Source: Clarkia xantiana subsp. parviflora (lineage: Eukaryota; Streptophyta; Magnoliopsida; Myrtales; Onagraceae). From it: 64,000 nucleotides of DNA. The DNA lies in assembly GCA_036873135.1 (NCBI GenBank), contig JAPTYO010000003.1, positions 24,204,001 to 24,268,000 on the forward strand, given 5' to 3'. Positions 11,418 through 24,644 of the stretch are shown here, piece after piece. The number at the start of each line of letters is the position of its first letter. Position 1 is the first letter of the stretch. The position numbers and the translations under genes were made by a program. Under the pieces are notes generated by a model. It was given only the letters and a program-made list of their open reading frames with translations, had not been told where the DNA came from and searched no databases.

Positions 11418-14400
11418 ATGGCTTCACTTATAGCTCAATTTCTTCTACTTAGCTTTTCTTGTTTAGTATTTTCGACTTTTGCGATCGATATCACTTACGA
11501 TGGGCGGTCCTTAAAGCTCGATGGCAAGAGGAAGATCATCATGTCCGGCTCGATTCACTACCCCCGTAGCACACCTCTGGTAAATGTTTTTTTTGTGTGT
11601 GTGAACGAATCGGTTCTTGAAATGGTAACGATTTCCTTAACATATTTCTCAATTCTCAGATGTGGCCCGACTTGATCAATAAGGCTAAAGACGGCGGTCT
11701 TAATGCTATTGAGACCTACGTTTTTTGGAACGCTCACGAGCCTGAGTATCGTCAGGTGTGATATTCATTTGCTACAACAAAATTGATAATTCGTGACGAC
11801 TTTTTTTTAAAGGGAAGAAATCCCCAAACTAAGAAATTTCTAAGGGAGTTAAGTTTTAAGGAAAATTCTTTAAAAAATTTAAAATTTTATAAGAGATTTT
11901 TCTCAAAAATTTTAGCTAATGTTTTTATTAAGAGTAATCCCCTTAAAAAATTTAAGTATTGTATTTGTAAGTAATTTTTAATATTCTCTTACAAATAAGT
12001 TTATAGACCCCTCACAAATAATTAGTTTCTTATAGTAATTATATCTGATATAAAGTCGATTTTCGAATAATTGTTTGCACATTCCGATTGTTTCGAATTT
12101 TCCTATTTTGTGCAGTATGATTTCTCAGGAAGAAAAGATCTGGTTAAGTTCATCAAAACCATCCAAGCCGCCGGGCTATATGCCATTCTTCGTATCGGCC
12201 CATACGCATGTGCCGAGTGGAGCTACGGGTACATATCAGATATCTTAAATATAAAGACTAAACCACACATTCACATATTAACTTAACGTTTTAGGATAAT
12301 TGATCAAATGTGATGGGACATTGAGAATGTAGATATATAACGATTAAATCACTTATTCATCTATTATCTTAAGTTTTACATAGGGATGAGCATGAAAATG
12401 GTATGAATCAGACCGAAATTGTTTTAAAGGGTTCATGTTCTAACATAACCGATTTTTTTTTTTTTTTATGGCTTGGGTTAGAGTAGGAAAATTGGTATGC
12501 TTGGAACTAGTTCATGATTGGTTTGTCAAAAACATTTCTGGTTGGGTCTAGAAACCTTCAGGTCGTTTTTATGAAGATTTACACATACAAAAAAGTTCAA
12601 AAAACAATTATGGTACAAATTCGGTCCGGCCCAGAGCTGAGCCGATCCAGAATATAATCGGTTCCATAGAAATATATTAACGTTTCTTGGACCAATCCAC
12701 CCATTGTAGATTTGGTTTGTTTAGAATGGCTCTGTCCGAACCGATTCCAAACGGTCATCTTCCTGACCGATTTAAAACGGTCATCTTCCTAGCCGGTTCC
12801 AAACGGATAGGTTCCAGACCGGTTTTTTTTGCCTATCCCTAGTTTTAGGGTTGGTCAAGTAGTAACCGCTCTAAAATTTCATAAGATTTATTCCTTTTTG
12901 TTAGTCTTTAAATTTAATTTTTAAAATTTGTATAGAGGGTTTCCCGTTTGGTTGCACAACCTCCCGAACATCAAGCTGCGAACAAAAAATCAGGTCTTCA
13001 TGGTAAGTACAACTGTACAAGTTTGTTCATAAATCATATATACATACATATATAAAATATAAAAGGTTTCAAAATTAGGTTTTTATTTTTTCTAACATTA
13101 TTATTAATGTTTTTATTTTTCTTCTCAATATATATAGAACGAGATGCAAAACTTCACTACTTTGATCGTGAACATGATGAGGAGCGAAAATCTCTTTGCA
13201 TCCCAAGGAGGTCCAATCATCCTAGCACAGGTTCGTAGATCCGTTCGATAAACAAACTGATTATTATCAAAATAACTCGAACTGCTTTATTGACCCGATA
13301 CAATTTTGATAGTGATACAAATATTTTCAATAATTCGAACAAATCTTCCTTTAAAAAAATAGACTTGCTTGAATTGGAGTTTTTAATTTCTAGAGTAGGA
13401 TTAACTCAACATATATATGTATATATTATGTAACAGGTTGATATCATCTAATTTGATTTTCCAAAGAAATTCAACTAATTAAGCTATTGATTTGTTAATT
13501 TCAGATTGAAAATGAATACGGAAATGTGATGGAACCTTACGGCAACGATGGGAAAGAGTACGTGAAGTGGTGCGCACAGCTTGCCGAGTCCTATAAACTC
13601 AACATTCCATGGGTCATGTGCCAACAAAACGATGCTCCACAACCGATGGTACTTAAAACGCTGTTTTCGTCGGTAAAAACATATTTACCGACAAAACTTA
13701 CATTTGTCAAGGAAACAAAATTTCGTCGGTAAAGATACAGTTTTCCCGACTAAATTAAAAAAAGTTCCGTCAAAGATACAACTTTCACGGACGAAATGCA
13801 TATTTCATTGGTAAAAGCGTTTTAAATATTTACCGACATAATTATTCCGTCGGAAAAAGAAAAAAAATCTATCGAAAACTAAACTGGACTTAAATTTGAA
13901 ATTTGGTCGGAAATGAGGATCGCATTCCTGACGGAACATTTTGATCGACAAACATTGATCATCACTTTTATCGAAAAATTTGAGTTTTGTCGCCAAATGT
14001 AGTTTATTTTTCAACATAGTTAATACATTTGTCTAAAAAAAAGTGTTTTTTCCGACTAATTTCTTTTCTGATGTGAAAGGTTACTTTTCCTTTTTGTTAA
14101 TAGATTTAACACAAAGCACATCTACATATATTTATCAGTATTTTTTTTTTTTATAGATGTGTATATATATGAATATATGTATTTGGTTGTGCAGATTAAT
14201 ACATGCAATGGTTGGTATTGCGATGATTGGAGTCCTAACAACAAAAACAGTCCCAAGATGTGGACCGAGAACTGGACCGGTTGGTTCCTCGGTTGGGGTT
14301 TGAAGAAACCTCGCCGAACCGCCGAGGATCTTGCTTTTGCCGTCGCTCGATTTTTCCAAACCGGCGGTTCCCTCCAAAATTACTACATGGTACATGTTAT

Positions 14401-17400
14401 TATATAAGTTACGTTCATATACAAGTCATAAACTTTTGAACACTTCCCATAATAATAATACCCTTCCTTTTATAGTACCACGGTGGGACGAACTTCGGCC
14501 GATCATCCGGTGGTCCATACATTACTACATCTTACGACTACGATGCGCCCCTCGATGAATACGGTAATATATATATGAACCTACCTAATTAATTAGCAAA
14601 AAAGGATTCACATTGTAATTGTAATATATAATCTATGATTTAAATTTTTTCAGGCAATTTGAATCAACCAAAATGGGGACATCTTAAAAGACTTCATGAA
14701 GTTATCTTCTCAGTGGAGCAAATTCTCACTAATGGAGATAGAAAGGACACTGATTATGGAAATAAGATGACCGTAAGTTCGATTTCAGCTGTTAGATTAT
14801 ACACATTGAAATTTGTAAAATCGTGTTAAAATAAACCCGACTTCATTTTGGGCATACCATTTTGCAAAACCAATCTAAAAACCTCCTTACGTAACTATCG
14901 CATATTTATAGTGACAATATTGTGCTATTCTATTTAGGGCACAACTTACATGTACCAAGGGAAACAAGTTTGCTTTCTCAGTAATGCCAATCAAAGCGAC
15001 GAAATCACTGTCAATCTCATGGGAAATAACTATACAGTCCCGGCATGGTCAGTTAGTGTTCTTCCCGATTGCTACACCGAGGTTTATAACACCGCCAAGG
15101 TAAATCGATAAGTTTACTTTTCATATTCCGCATTGGAGATTATATAAATATACACATTGTCTATATTTTAAAGTGGTGAAATTGATTCTTCGGTAAAAAA
15201 TGAATTCTTCAGGTAAATAGTCAGACATCAGTGATGGTAAAAGCAGGCGACGAGTCATCTGCATTGACATGGCTATGGCGACCAGAGAAGCCCGAGTACC
15301 TCAAACACGATACCGTTAAAGGAAGTGTAATGGCGGTTAATCAAATTTTGGAACAAAAGGCAGTAACTAATGATACAAGTGATTATCTTTGGTACTTAAC
15401 AAGGTACATAATTACCAATGTTTTTTTTCCCTCTTTGCTTGCTAATCTTTTAATTTTCCGAAGATATATGATGAGTTGGTTTCGTGTTTATAGTGTAAAT
15501 GTCAATGCAAACGACCCAATCCTGAAGAAGAATGTTACCTTGCAAGTTAACACCTACGGCCATGTTGTACATGCTTTTGTTAATGGACATCATGTTGGTG
15601 AGTCTTGTAAAAGTTAATATTTAGATCATTTCCGTAAATTTCGTCGTTAACAACTTTTTATTTCATTTTTATTTACTGACGAAAATTATTATGTGAGCAA
15701 GGAATGGTTCATTTTGCAACGCAATTTGAAATGTGTGGAAGTTTCTAATTTTTAGCGACAAGATTTTAGTTTGTCGGCAGTAAATTTCCGTCGCTAAATA
15801 TGGTATTTGTATTAGTGTACATATGATTGTTTAGTAACCTGAAGTAATAATTTTCAGGTTCTCAATTTGCTGAACACAGTAAATACAACTTCACTTTCGA
15901 AGCAAACATCGTACTGAAACCCGGAGTTAATGCAATCTCTCTGCATAGCGCAACTAACGGATTGACGGTACAGTTGATTGTAAATTCATAAATTTGTTAC
16001 ACCCATTGAAGTAGACTAATGTTTCAACTTAATTAATGATCTTGGTTTAGAACTATGGATCGTTCTTCGATCTTATTGAGGTCGGGATACGAGGCCCTGT
16101 GACGTTGATTGGCAACAAAGGTAGCCCTGATGAGATAACACAAGACCTCTCCACAAACAAATGGGTGTACAAGGTTGGTTTGGCCGGTGGATTGAAGGGA
16201 CTTTACAAGGAAAACCCTTTACACCCCTTCGGATATGGTTGGCGCTTTGCCAATCTTCCATCTAATAAGCCATTCGTGTGGTATAAGGTAAGAATCCAAA
16301 CAGAAAAAATTAGAGTCACCTAATACAAACAGTTCTAACTAAACTAGGTTAGCTGACTCTCAAAAAATGTCTTAAAAAGTACATAATCAAGCCGGATGAC
16401 ACAACACTTAACAAAACTAGATAGTTGATGAACTGCAATTCTGACAATATCATCCACTAGAAAGTTGGCTTAGACATATCTTAGATTGTATCTACTAAAA
16501 CCAAAGAAAAACAATTCTTGCAATCCAACACAATAATTGACATATGTTAAAAGTTGCTAGTAGAATTATATGTATAAGTTATTGGGCAACTAGTACATCC
16601 GTTTCAACCGTTTCAACATGTATATAATCAATCCCCAAACTAAGGCAATAAAGAGCCATCCTGAATCACAAAACAGAACAAAGATATTCAGAATCCCCAT
16701 ATGTCTAAAGAACCCTGAAATACAATTTATGTTGATATACGAATAACCGCTATAGACCTAGCTTTTCTAACGAAATACAATTCTTTTTTATACCAGGTGT
16801 CTTTCAAGGCACCAATTGGAAGTGACCCAGTTGTGGTGGACTTGGCGGGGCTTGGGAAGGGATATGCCTGGGTGAATGGACATAGCATTGGGCGATACTG
16901 GCCAAGTTACTCAGCAGATACAGATGGTTGTGAAATCAAATGCGACTACCGTGGAAAATATGATGACAAGAAATGCCTTTATGATTGTGGAAAGCCTTCG
17001 CAGAGATGGTGAGGACCGAGTAAATTCTTTCACTACTTTGAACGATCCATTCTCTAACTTCGATATTACATTGTAGGTATCACATCCCAAGGTCCCTCCT
17101 CCGAGACGACAACAACACTTTGATTCTATACGAAGAAATGGGAGGCACTCCAATGAATGTCAAGTTCGAAACTGTCACTGTTGGTAGCATATGTGCCAAT
17201 GCTTACGAAAACAACACTTTGGAATTGTCGTGCCAGGAAGGCCATACCATATCGGAAATTCGATTCGCAAGCTTCGGTGATCCAGCGGGTGTTTGTGGAT
17301 CGTTTAAGGAAGGATCTTGTGGGGCTACTAACACTTTGGATACTATCAAACAGGTAAATACGAGTAACATTTCAACATTTCGCTCATTAACTAGATGTCT

Positions 17401-17681
17401 AAGATTTGAATCCTGAGAATGAAAAAATATTTATGACAAACATTGTTACTTTTACATGTTGCACTCCTGATAGGACTCTAGACAACTAGTGAGAACAAAT
17501 AATACACTTATAGCGACAGTTAAAAGTTATTATGCATAGTCTAATTAAACTTTGGATATTTTGACAGGCTTGTGTTGGGAAAGAAACCTGCTCTTTTGAA
17601 GTGTCGGAGAAAACATTTGGACCGACAGGATGCAAGATGAATAAGGAATATCGATTGGCGGTCGAAGCAGTTTGCTATTGA
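11418..17681 (+). CDS. BGAL: GH35 beta-galactosidase with C-terminal lectin domain
   Basis: Predicted secreted cell-wall enzyme that removes terminal beta-galactose from pectic galactan or arabinogalactan. Seventeen exons join in frame to 827 residues: 11418-11579, 11660-11755, 12116-12228, 12936-13002, 13138-13230, 13505-13648, 14195-14389, 14476-14563, 14654-14772, 14938-15099, 15213-15403, 15494-15597, 15858-15967, 16051-16287, 16797-17008, 17077-17353, 17568-17681. All introns are GT-AG. Residues 1-22 look like a signal peptide. The GH35 core has SGSIHYPRS, acid/base Glu181 in IENEYGN and nucleophile Glu250 in MWTENWTGW. Residues about 735-827 form a Cys-rich SUEL-type galactose-binding lectin domain ending in CY. 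Length and motifs fit the BGAL7/BGAL15-type plant clade. One oddity is Leu where I expect Glu in STPEMWP, at the exon 1-2 junction. Intron 6 carries a GTCGGTAAA-type repeat insert. It faces the lyase array tail to tail. Confidence 0.95.
11762..12055. mobile_element. Degenerate MITE-like insert in BGAL intron 2
   Basis: The intron stretch begins CTACAACAAAATT and ends TTCTTATAGTA. It is an AT-rich fragment resembling the CACTA-like MITE at 37949-38247 in its ends and in phrases such as ACAAATAA. The ends are imperfect and no target duplication was established. Confidence 0.4.
13665..14075. repeat. GTCGGTAAA-type dispersed repeat in BGAL intron 6
   Basis: Contains many direct and inverted copies of CGTCGGTAAA / TTTACCGACAAA and variants. 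The same word set recurs in introns of the neighbouring lyase genes. Composition resembles the subterminal repeats of CACTA or MITE families, but borders were not defined. Confidence 0.6.
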
Positions 17682-17785
17682 TCAAGGGCTTGATCAGTTG
17701 TAAAACATTTACTTTGTTTGAACAAAAAGAAATGTGCACCTCTATGTCTTTGTATGTGGGGAAAACATCAATTGAGACTGTACAG

Positions 17786-17800
17786 AATAAATAAATAAAA
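17786..17800 (+). terminator. Polyadenylation-signal cluster after BGAL
   Basis: AATAAATAAATAAAA starts 105 bp after the BGAL stop codon, at a suitable distance for a near-upstream element. Position and sequence are the only support. Confidence 0.5.
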
Positions 17801-19293
17801 AGATTCAATATCATTGATACCGTCATTGTTATGTGATTTTTCTTGAGCGTTATGGGCTTAAAAAAACAGATCAAAGTTATCTAAAATTAAATAAATCAAG
17901 ATTTATTTTTTTTGGCCAATAAATCAAGAGTTACTTGATTATGTTAATACTAACAAATATAACACCACAATAAATTTAATTGTTTTTTAGAGGAACCAGC
18001 TTGTACATAAAAGAAAATGAACTAACATGCAATGGAAATATTGAAAATCTTTTCAAAGTATCGTGTTCCATTTTATTTTCAAGGAATTAACTTCTAATAA
18101 AAATGCTTGCACGAAATATTTCGACGAAAATTCCTTTGTGATAACTTTTCATATTGTGATATTGAACAACTTTTTCTTACGGTAAGTTCAATTTCCGTTA
18201 GTAGGGATGGCATTCGTGTGTTTGTGCGTGTTAATTATCGTGTTATGTTAAACTTACGGACTAATAACTTTTTCTTAAGTGCGTCAGTAGGAATGACAAT
18301 TCGTGCGTGTTAATAATCGTGTCATATTAAACTTACTGAACAAGAACACACACGGTAAACGTATATCGTGCCATGTTTTATAAACACGAACACGACACAT
18401 AATTTTTCGTGTGTATTCGTGTCGTGCTATCGTTTTGTATTCAATTGTACATCTTTTTATACGAGATCTTTAAACAAAAATCAAAATAATGAAATTTTCA
18501 TATAACAAAAAATAATGAGTTAATATGTCATTATTCATAAGTTTGTAATATAAGGGTTAACAGTCTAAAAAACCACTAATTTGAGTTTCAAAAGTTATTA
18601 AATAATATTTGTTCAAAAAATAACTCAAGAATTAGACTTGGTAGCATAACTTTACCGTTCTATCGTGTTATGATACCTATACTTGTAAGTGAATGTTTTC
18701 GGTATACTCTTATTCATACCATATCACTTAAACTGATGTTTGCGAACAACGATATATACTCCTTATTTGGTCCATAACCCTGAGCTTCACGTCGGAACTC
18801 GAACCATCGTCTCTGAAATAAAACGTAGAAGTGAACGCTTGTAAGACGTAGAAGTGAGCTTAACGTTAGGAATAAGAGGTAGTCTTAACCAATCAGATCA
18901 TAAGCTCGAACCTTGTAAGTGAACGATTTCAGTATACTAATACTCTTATTGTGCTAATCGTGTTTGAACTATAGTGTTTACGCTCTATCATATTATTGCA
19001 CACAGATATAAATTTTAAATTTTCCGTGCGTGATAGTGAAATTGTCAGCGCTGGCCGCCAGTACACTCTTCTTGTCCATTTTTTTTTTTTTTAAGTTGAT
19101 ATTTGTATAAGTGAATCATCATACTATATTTCCTACGATTAAAAAAAAGAATCATCGTACTATATTAACCGCACAAAAAACTCAAGCATTTAAACAACTG
19201 CTAATGAATATTATTTCATTTCATGTCAGTAATAATCAATAAAAATATCACAGACAAGGTTAATTTGTTTTTAAGACCAATCTAAGAAACCAA
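17801..19293. other. Tail-to-tail intergenic region
   Basis: Separates the 3' ends of BGAL and RGL-1. About 18200-18460 holds phrases such as CGTGTTAATAATCGTGTCAT and CACGAACACGACAC repeated in both orientations, looking like a dispersed repeat. No protein-coding gene is supported. Confidence 0.5.
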
Positions 19294-22200
19294 TTAATTG
19301 TTCGGTCTTGAAACTGAAGGACCCTCGAACCGAATGTAGTCATACATAACCCCTTGGAATGGACTTATGCTCATTGTCCTAGTGAGATACAATGTATTTT
19401 CACCAACAACTAGCTCGGTGCCTGAAACTTCGATCGAATAGAACCAATACAGACCGTGAATCCCGTGCCTCGCGATTGCATTTTCCTTCCCTATGACTCC
19501 GGTTGTGTATAGAGGCTGCTTTGTCTCGGGATTGTTAAACCGAACCTGTTTGGATTTAATGTATTGAAAAATATGTACCTGGATGTTCCAAGAAACTAGA
19601 AAGAAGATAAAGTAAACTCTTACCTCTAACTCCGAAGAATGAGCAGCTGCTAGTGCTAATTGCAGCGCGTATGTTCCTTTCGGATCAACAGTTTCAAGCT
19701 CGAATTTTATCTGCCAAGTCGTACCTTCGTAGCTATTTTTGTCTTTCTTCCTGAGTTTACAAGCAATATAAAATGAATTTTCAAGGTTCTTTATAAGATT
19801 TTGCTCTTGCAAATGGAGTTACTCTATATATATATATATACACCAAACATCTGAACTTTACTCGAAAATGCTACTAGATAGTTGAACATTTTCTTTTAAA
19901 ACCAAATAGCTAACCGGACTTCTCTGAATAAGCAATTAGGTGTATACTTCCATTTTGACTTTAAAATTTGAGAGAATTTGTCACGTATTTCCACATATGA
20001 TCGCAACGCAGGTCATTTAAATAGATGAATTAAATCGGGTATTACTATCTTTAATTATGGGTTTTTTTCGTTTAAATTTCATAAAAATAAAGATTCGGAT
20101 CACAGTTCTTTCTCCTAGTAGGATCCAAGGATGTGTTTCCAAGGACAAATAATGTCGACCGATAAAATGAGACATTTATTCAAATTTTAACGTTAAATTG
20201 GACAGAGTTACATAAATTGTTCATTCAAGTCAAGGAAGTTTGTCTAGCTATTTAGTTAAAAAAGAATTCAACTGACTAGTTGCATTTTTAAGTAAAGTTC
20301 AACGAGCTATTTAGTTTTTCTAAGAAGTTAATTGGTTATTTACCCATATAAAAAAAAAATTAGCCATGCATATATAGATAAAATTGGTTTGGATAAAGAA
20401 AGTAACCTGGTAACTTGTGCAAAGAACCAATCTTTTCTGTAATCACTAGAAGAAACGTTGTAGACTAAATCTCTGTCAACATAGAGCTCTGCATATCTTT
20501 CCCACAATCCATATTGCCTGAACCTGATCGAGTAAACCAAACCAAATTAAGCTCAAGTTTCAACTTTTTGTAACAATTTGATGCGTTAAGGCTTTAACTC
20601 TCACGACGCTAAAATTACCTGTCGGTGTGATTTACGTATAGCTTGTTAATGTACATCGGGTTAGGATCCGGAACATAGAACTCTGCAGCAGAACGATCCG
20701 GAACCCCGATTTCCCATAACGTCGGGCCATTCCTCGGAGGCTCGTAAATTAAATCCGAAAGATCATTATCAGATGCTGCAAAAAAAAAAAAAGTTTTACA
20801 ATGTCAAAATCTCGTAAAACTGTCGCTAAATGTACGAAAATATAAATAACCAGACCTGGGAGAACCGCAATATTGATTTCATATTTGTAGTCCCCGACGA
20901 AACCTGGAACCCAAGCAAAAAGGTTGTAGGTGCCGGGACGAACAGCCGTGATTGAGAAGTAACCTTGCTTATCAGCTTTGGTCCAGAACTGATAACCCTG
21001 TTTCATAAATTACTAGATTAGTATTTACATTTTACTTCCAAATTTCAACATAGTAAAAAGATTAGTGATAGAATCTTCAATCTTACCTTGGTTTCTCTTT
21101 GCCATGAACCTCTATCTCCTAATGGAGCGAGTCCGACATAAGCTCCATTCCCCGGCAAGACCTCTTCACTTAAGTATCTGGGGAAATAAAGAATTATGAA
21201 GCTTGGTCATATCTTTCTTGTTATCCAAGTAACTGAATATATTGAATCGATTCAAATTTGCAGTTAGAAAATATGCACCTGTCAAGAACTAGCAATCTCC
21301 CACTAACTCTACCACGTTGATCCGGCGGTGTAAAATCCTCTGAAGCAGGGAAACTGTACGGCCATTTTTTCGATTCGGCGACAAACTAATAATATACAGT
21401 TGGTTTCATTGTCCAGATATATGTATACAATAAAATTAACTTAAAAAATACAGAATGTATGTATTGATACACAAATTACCTGTTCTTTGGCATTGTCCCA
21501 AAGAGAAGTTAGCGGTGTTTCCTTTTCGCCATCAGGACGAGAGTTGAGATAGACAAAAACCGGACCGTGCACTTTTTTCCACGCTTCGTTTTCTCCAAAC
21601 TTCATGATCAGATCTTCTCCTGCGTAGTGAGCGCTCACGAAGATCTGATGATTCACATAGAGCAAGAACATGTCAATTTTGGGTCGACGCTACTGTAAAA
21701 ACAGCTTAAGCGACCAATTCTTTACAAACTGAAAAATTTGTCGGTAAAAATGAATTTTCTCACTAAAAGTGGCAAATTTAGTTCCATGGAGGAAGAGTTT
21801 TAGGGGAATGACATACATTGAGGGAAGTTGGGCCAACATGGGAGGTTAGGAACTGTTTGGTTGGACCACCGGATCGGTACTCAGCGCTGGGTGTAATTTG
21901 CCAAAAGCCAATTGCAGGATCGGAACTGATCCAACCATGAACAGAGATGTCTTTGCTTTCGCAGCCGTATTGATACTTGTCATCCACCTGTAATATGTAT
22001 AAACAATAATGCTATCATGGCATTCTTTGAACAATAATTGTCAATCATGTAATGCATCATTTTTATGCCGTCAATGTAGCAATTTGACCATGACAACCTA
22101 CACGCGCGTGTGTAGTGCAGGCTGGGGTCTAATACCATTCATTAAAGGTAAAATAATAAAACCAGTAATTGGGTATTGAGCTATCACCTTAAGCTTTTAT

Positions 22201-24644
22201 GACAGTTTCACATCAGCAACTACCCGAACAAAACGAAACATAAAAATAATTTGTACTTTGGCTTGTGTAGTAAGCTCTACATAGTGTTTTTTTTGTTCAT
22301 GTAGAACCAAAGAAGAGAATGTACCTCTCCTTTGAATTCTGGTTCCACTGGATCGATAAGTCGAACCGCTTCAGGATAAGCTAGGGCTTGGCCCCTTGGA
22401 GGCTCACGATCATCGGGAAGGGGCATTTGCCTTTGCCTATCATCTGCTACAACCATATAGTGAAACCTGGATCAACATAAGAAAATCATCTCATAGTTAC
22501 TTAGTTTGAGTCTTTGACACTGAGGAATAAGGACTAAAGAGAATAATCTTCGACTTACTTATCCTTCCGGAGCTTAAACACCGTTCTCGTGTTGTCAATG
22601 ATGAAAGCAGGCCATTTTGGCAAGTGCTCGTAGATGCCATACATGTAGATTCCCGAAGAACCACCAAGGAGAACATACCTAAATTGAATCACCGTCACAA
22701 CTTTTAGCGAAGAAGGCTCTAGTTTTAGAGACGAATTTGCTACTTTTAGCGACGAAAGTGCTAATTTTAGATGTAGTATGTACTTTCGTTGAACTAGCAT
22801 TTTATTATCGAGATAATTTATTGTAGTTGGCACGTACCGTTTGTCGATATTCAAGGGGACTACGGTTCCCTCTTGCGTGAAATTCCATGCTCTAGAGAAT
22901 GAAAGCTCTATCTGATCCTTGGTTTGCACTACAACCTCAAACTTTGTAGTTTCAAGTCTGCAGAAGGAGCAATTTGCATGAATTATAACAGTAAGAAGTT
23001 ATAACTTCTATGCTATGGTAATATTTCTTTTTGCAACATTGAAAAACAGAGCATGTTGAGAAAATGCATATAATGTTACCTATCAAGTTCGCCTTTTGTT
23101 CCTTTAGTTCCGGCGGGGCTCCAAACAACATCCCAATAACTGCATATTACAGATGACAATGAAGATGAAAGATAGAAGGTAACTTGATGATGAAGAAAGT
23201 GAAAGTGAAGTTAAGAATAAGACATGCGCCTTAACAAACTAGTGGCCTATTATGTTTAGACACTATTGAAGTTAAGGCCAAGGTGGCCGGACTAAAACTC
23301 ATAGTATCAACCAAGTGAGGTCAAGACAGAGGTGGTCAGAGGATGTAGAATGACTTAAGTTCAAACTTATGAGACAATTGGTTAAGATACGCGTTTTATT
23401 CTCACACTTGTTTAAGAAGTAGTGAAACCCAAGAAGGTTTCATTTTGAAACATACCCTCGATTAAATTCCTCATTTAGAGTTTCGAGCACATTATCGACA
23501 CCATTATACTTTATACCAGTGACGCTTCCTTCTGGATTCGCTATCGTTACTTCAACAATGCCATTGTCCAATACCACCTGCAAGAGATCATGTAAATTCA
23601 GCATAATAATCGAGGGAATTTCAGCTAATTAATTGGTCTTTAATTAGAAGTCTGTAAAATTTTATCAAATATGATGTTCTTTCTTTCATATATGGTTGAA
23701 CAAGTAAGGGATAACCTCTTCACTATACTAGGCTGCTGGTCGGACTTTGCTGGTCAGGCTCCGTTGGTTATTTAGTAAGTCTAGTAGGAAAAACCCTAAT
23801 ATGGTAGAGGGGGAGAACACGAACATTAAGTTGTTTAAATTCCACATTGGGCCGAGTCAAACCCAACGGGTCAACATAGAACAACTACTTTCACAAGTGG
23901 GTTCCATCCTAAAACCAATTGGTTATAGGAGGAGGTAGCTCACTTGTTTATATAGTGCTCTATTATTCCACACACCACGGGTCTGGGACAACTCATGGTG
24001 GAGTTCAAACGGTGACTTCAACATAAGTAACTAGCCCATCCCATTCCTTTTCGTAGCAAAAAAAAAACAAGGAGAGAAACATCAAAAACTTAAGACAGAT
24101 TAAGAATAGTCTACAACACGTTTAAAAGTAGGTTATTTTTTCAGTTAAAGATGTTTCTTTTTGGTCTTGCTCTGTTGTGCTGCAAAGCATTCAAACACAT
24201 TGTTTTGTTGCCTTAATTTGGTGGCCGTTGAACAAAAGTTAGGTTTTGGTGAGTGATAGTATCAGAACAGGCATGTTCAAATTTCTAAGTTAAAACTGCA
24301 ATTTAATAGTAAGAGGTCCATTCACCAACTACCTTACCGTTTAAGAACAGTTGGTTAAAGTAATACATCTAAAGAGAAATGTAAAGATGGTATCTTACAT
24401 ATTTGTCACGGAAGAACAACTGAACCCCAGAAGATAAACCCACGTCAGGGCCGGAAACCGGAGCCACGTCAGGGCCGGGAACCGGAGCCACGTCAGGGCC
24501 GGGAACCGGTCCCTCTGCAAAACCCGGATCATGTTTGAAGTGAGTCCTGCCACGCGACCCGACCGCAAACAAAGAAACAAAGACGACCAACAACGTAAGA
24601 CTCACAACACCAAAACCGAGACCGTAACCCTTATTAAAACCCAT
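19294..24644 (-). CDS. RGL: RGL-1: PL4 rhamnogalacturonan lyase-like, N-terminal membrane segment
   Basis: Predicted to cleave the RG-I pectin backbone by beta-elimination. Fifteen exons (high to low): 24399-24644, 23456-23577, 23080-23139, 22838-22957, 22559-22678, 22325-22466, 21817-21987, 21480-21644, 21279-21385, 21087-21177, 20856-20997, 20619-20775, 20407-20523, 19624-19750, 19294-19545, giving 712 residues. Residues 1 to ~418 are the PL4 catalytic part, ~418-496 an fnIII-like domain, and ~496-712 a jelly-roll CBM-like domain ending RHGIHGLYWFY...MYDYIRFEG. Likely catalytic Lys223 (KDKFHYM) and His287 (VHGW) are present. Unlike its paralogues it starts with a hydrophobic segment (about residues 8-31: signal peptide or anchor) and a Pro-rich GPDVAPV repeat. 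The start is the ATG at 24644; no other start keeps this segment and the frame. It is the source of the broken copy at 10.25-11.15 kb. Confidence 0.93.
24441..24510 (-). repeat. 24-bp coding minisatellite in RGL-1 exon 1
   Basis: Nearly three units starting CACGTCAGGGCCGG at 24441, 24465 and 24489 on the plus strand. On the coding strand each gives eight residues of the PGPDVAPV type, forming a Pro-rich linker after the membrane segment. Confidence 0.9.
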
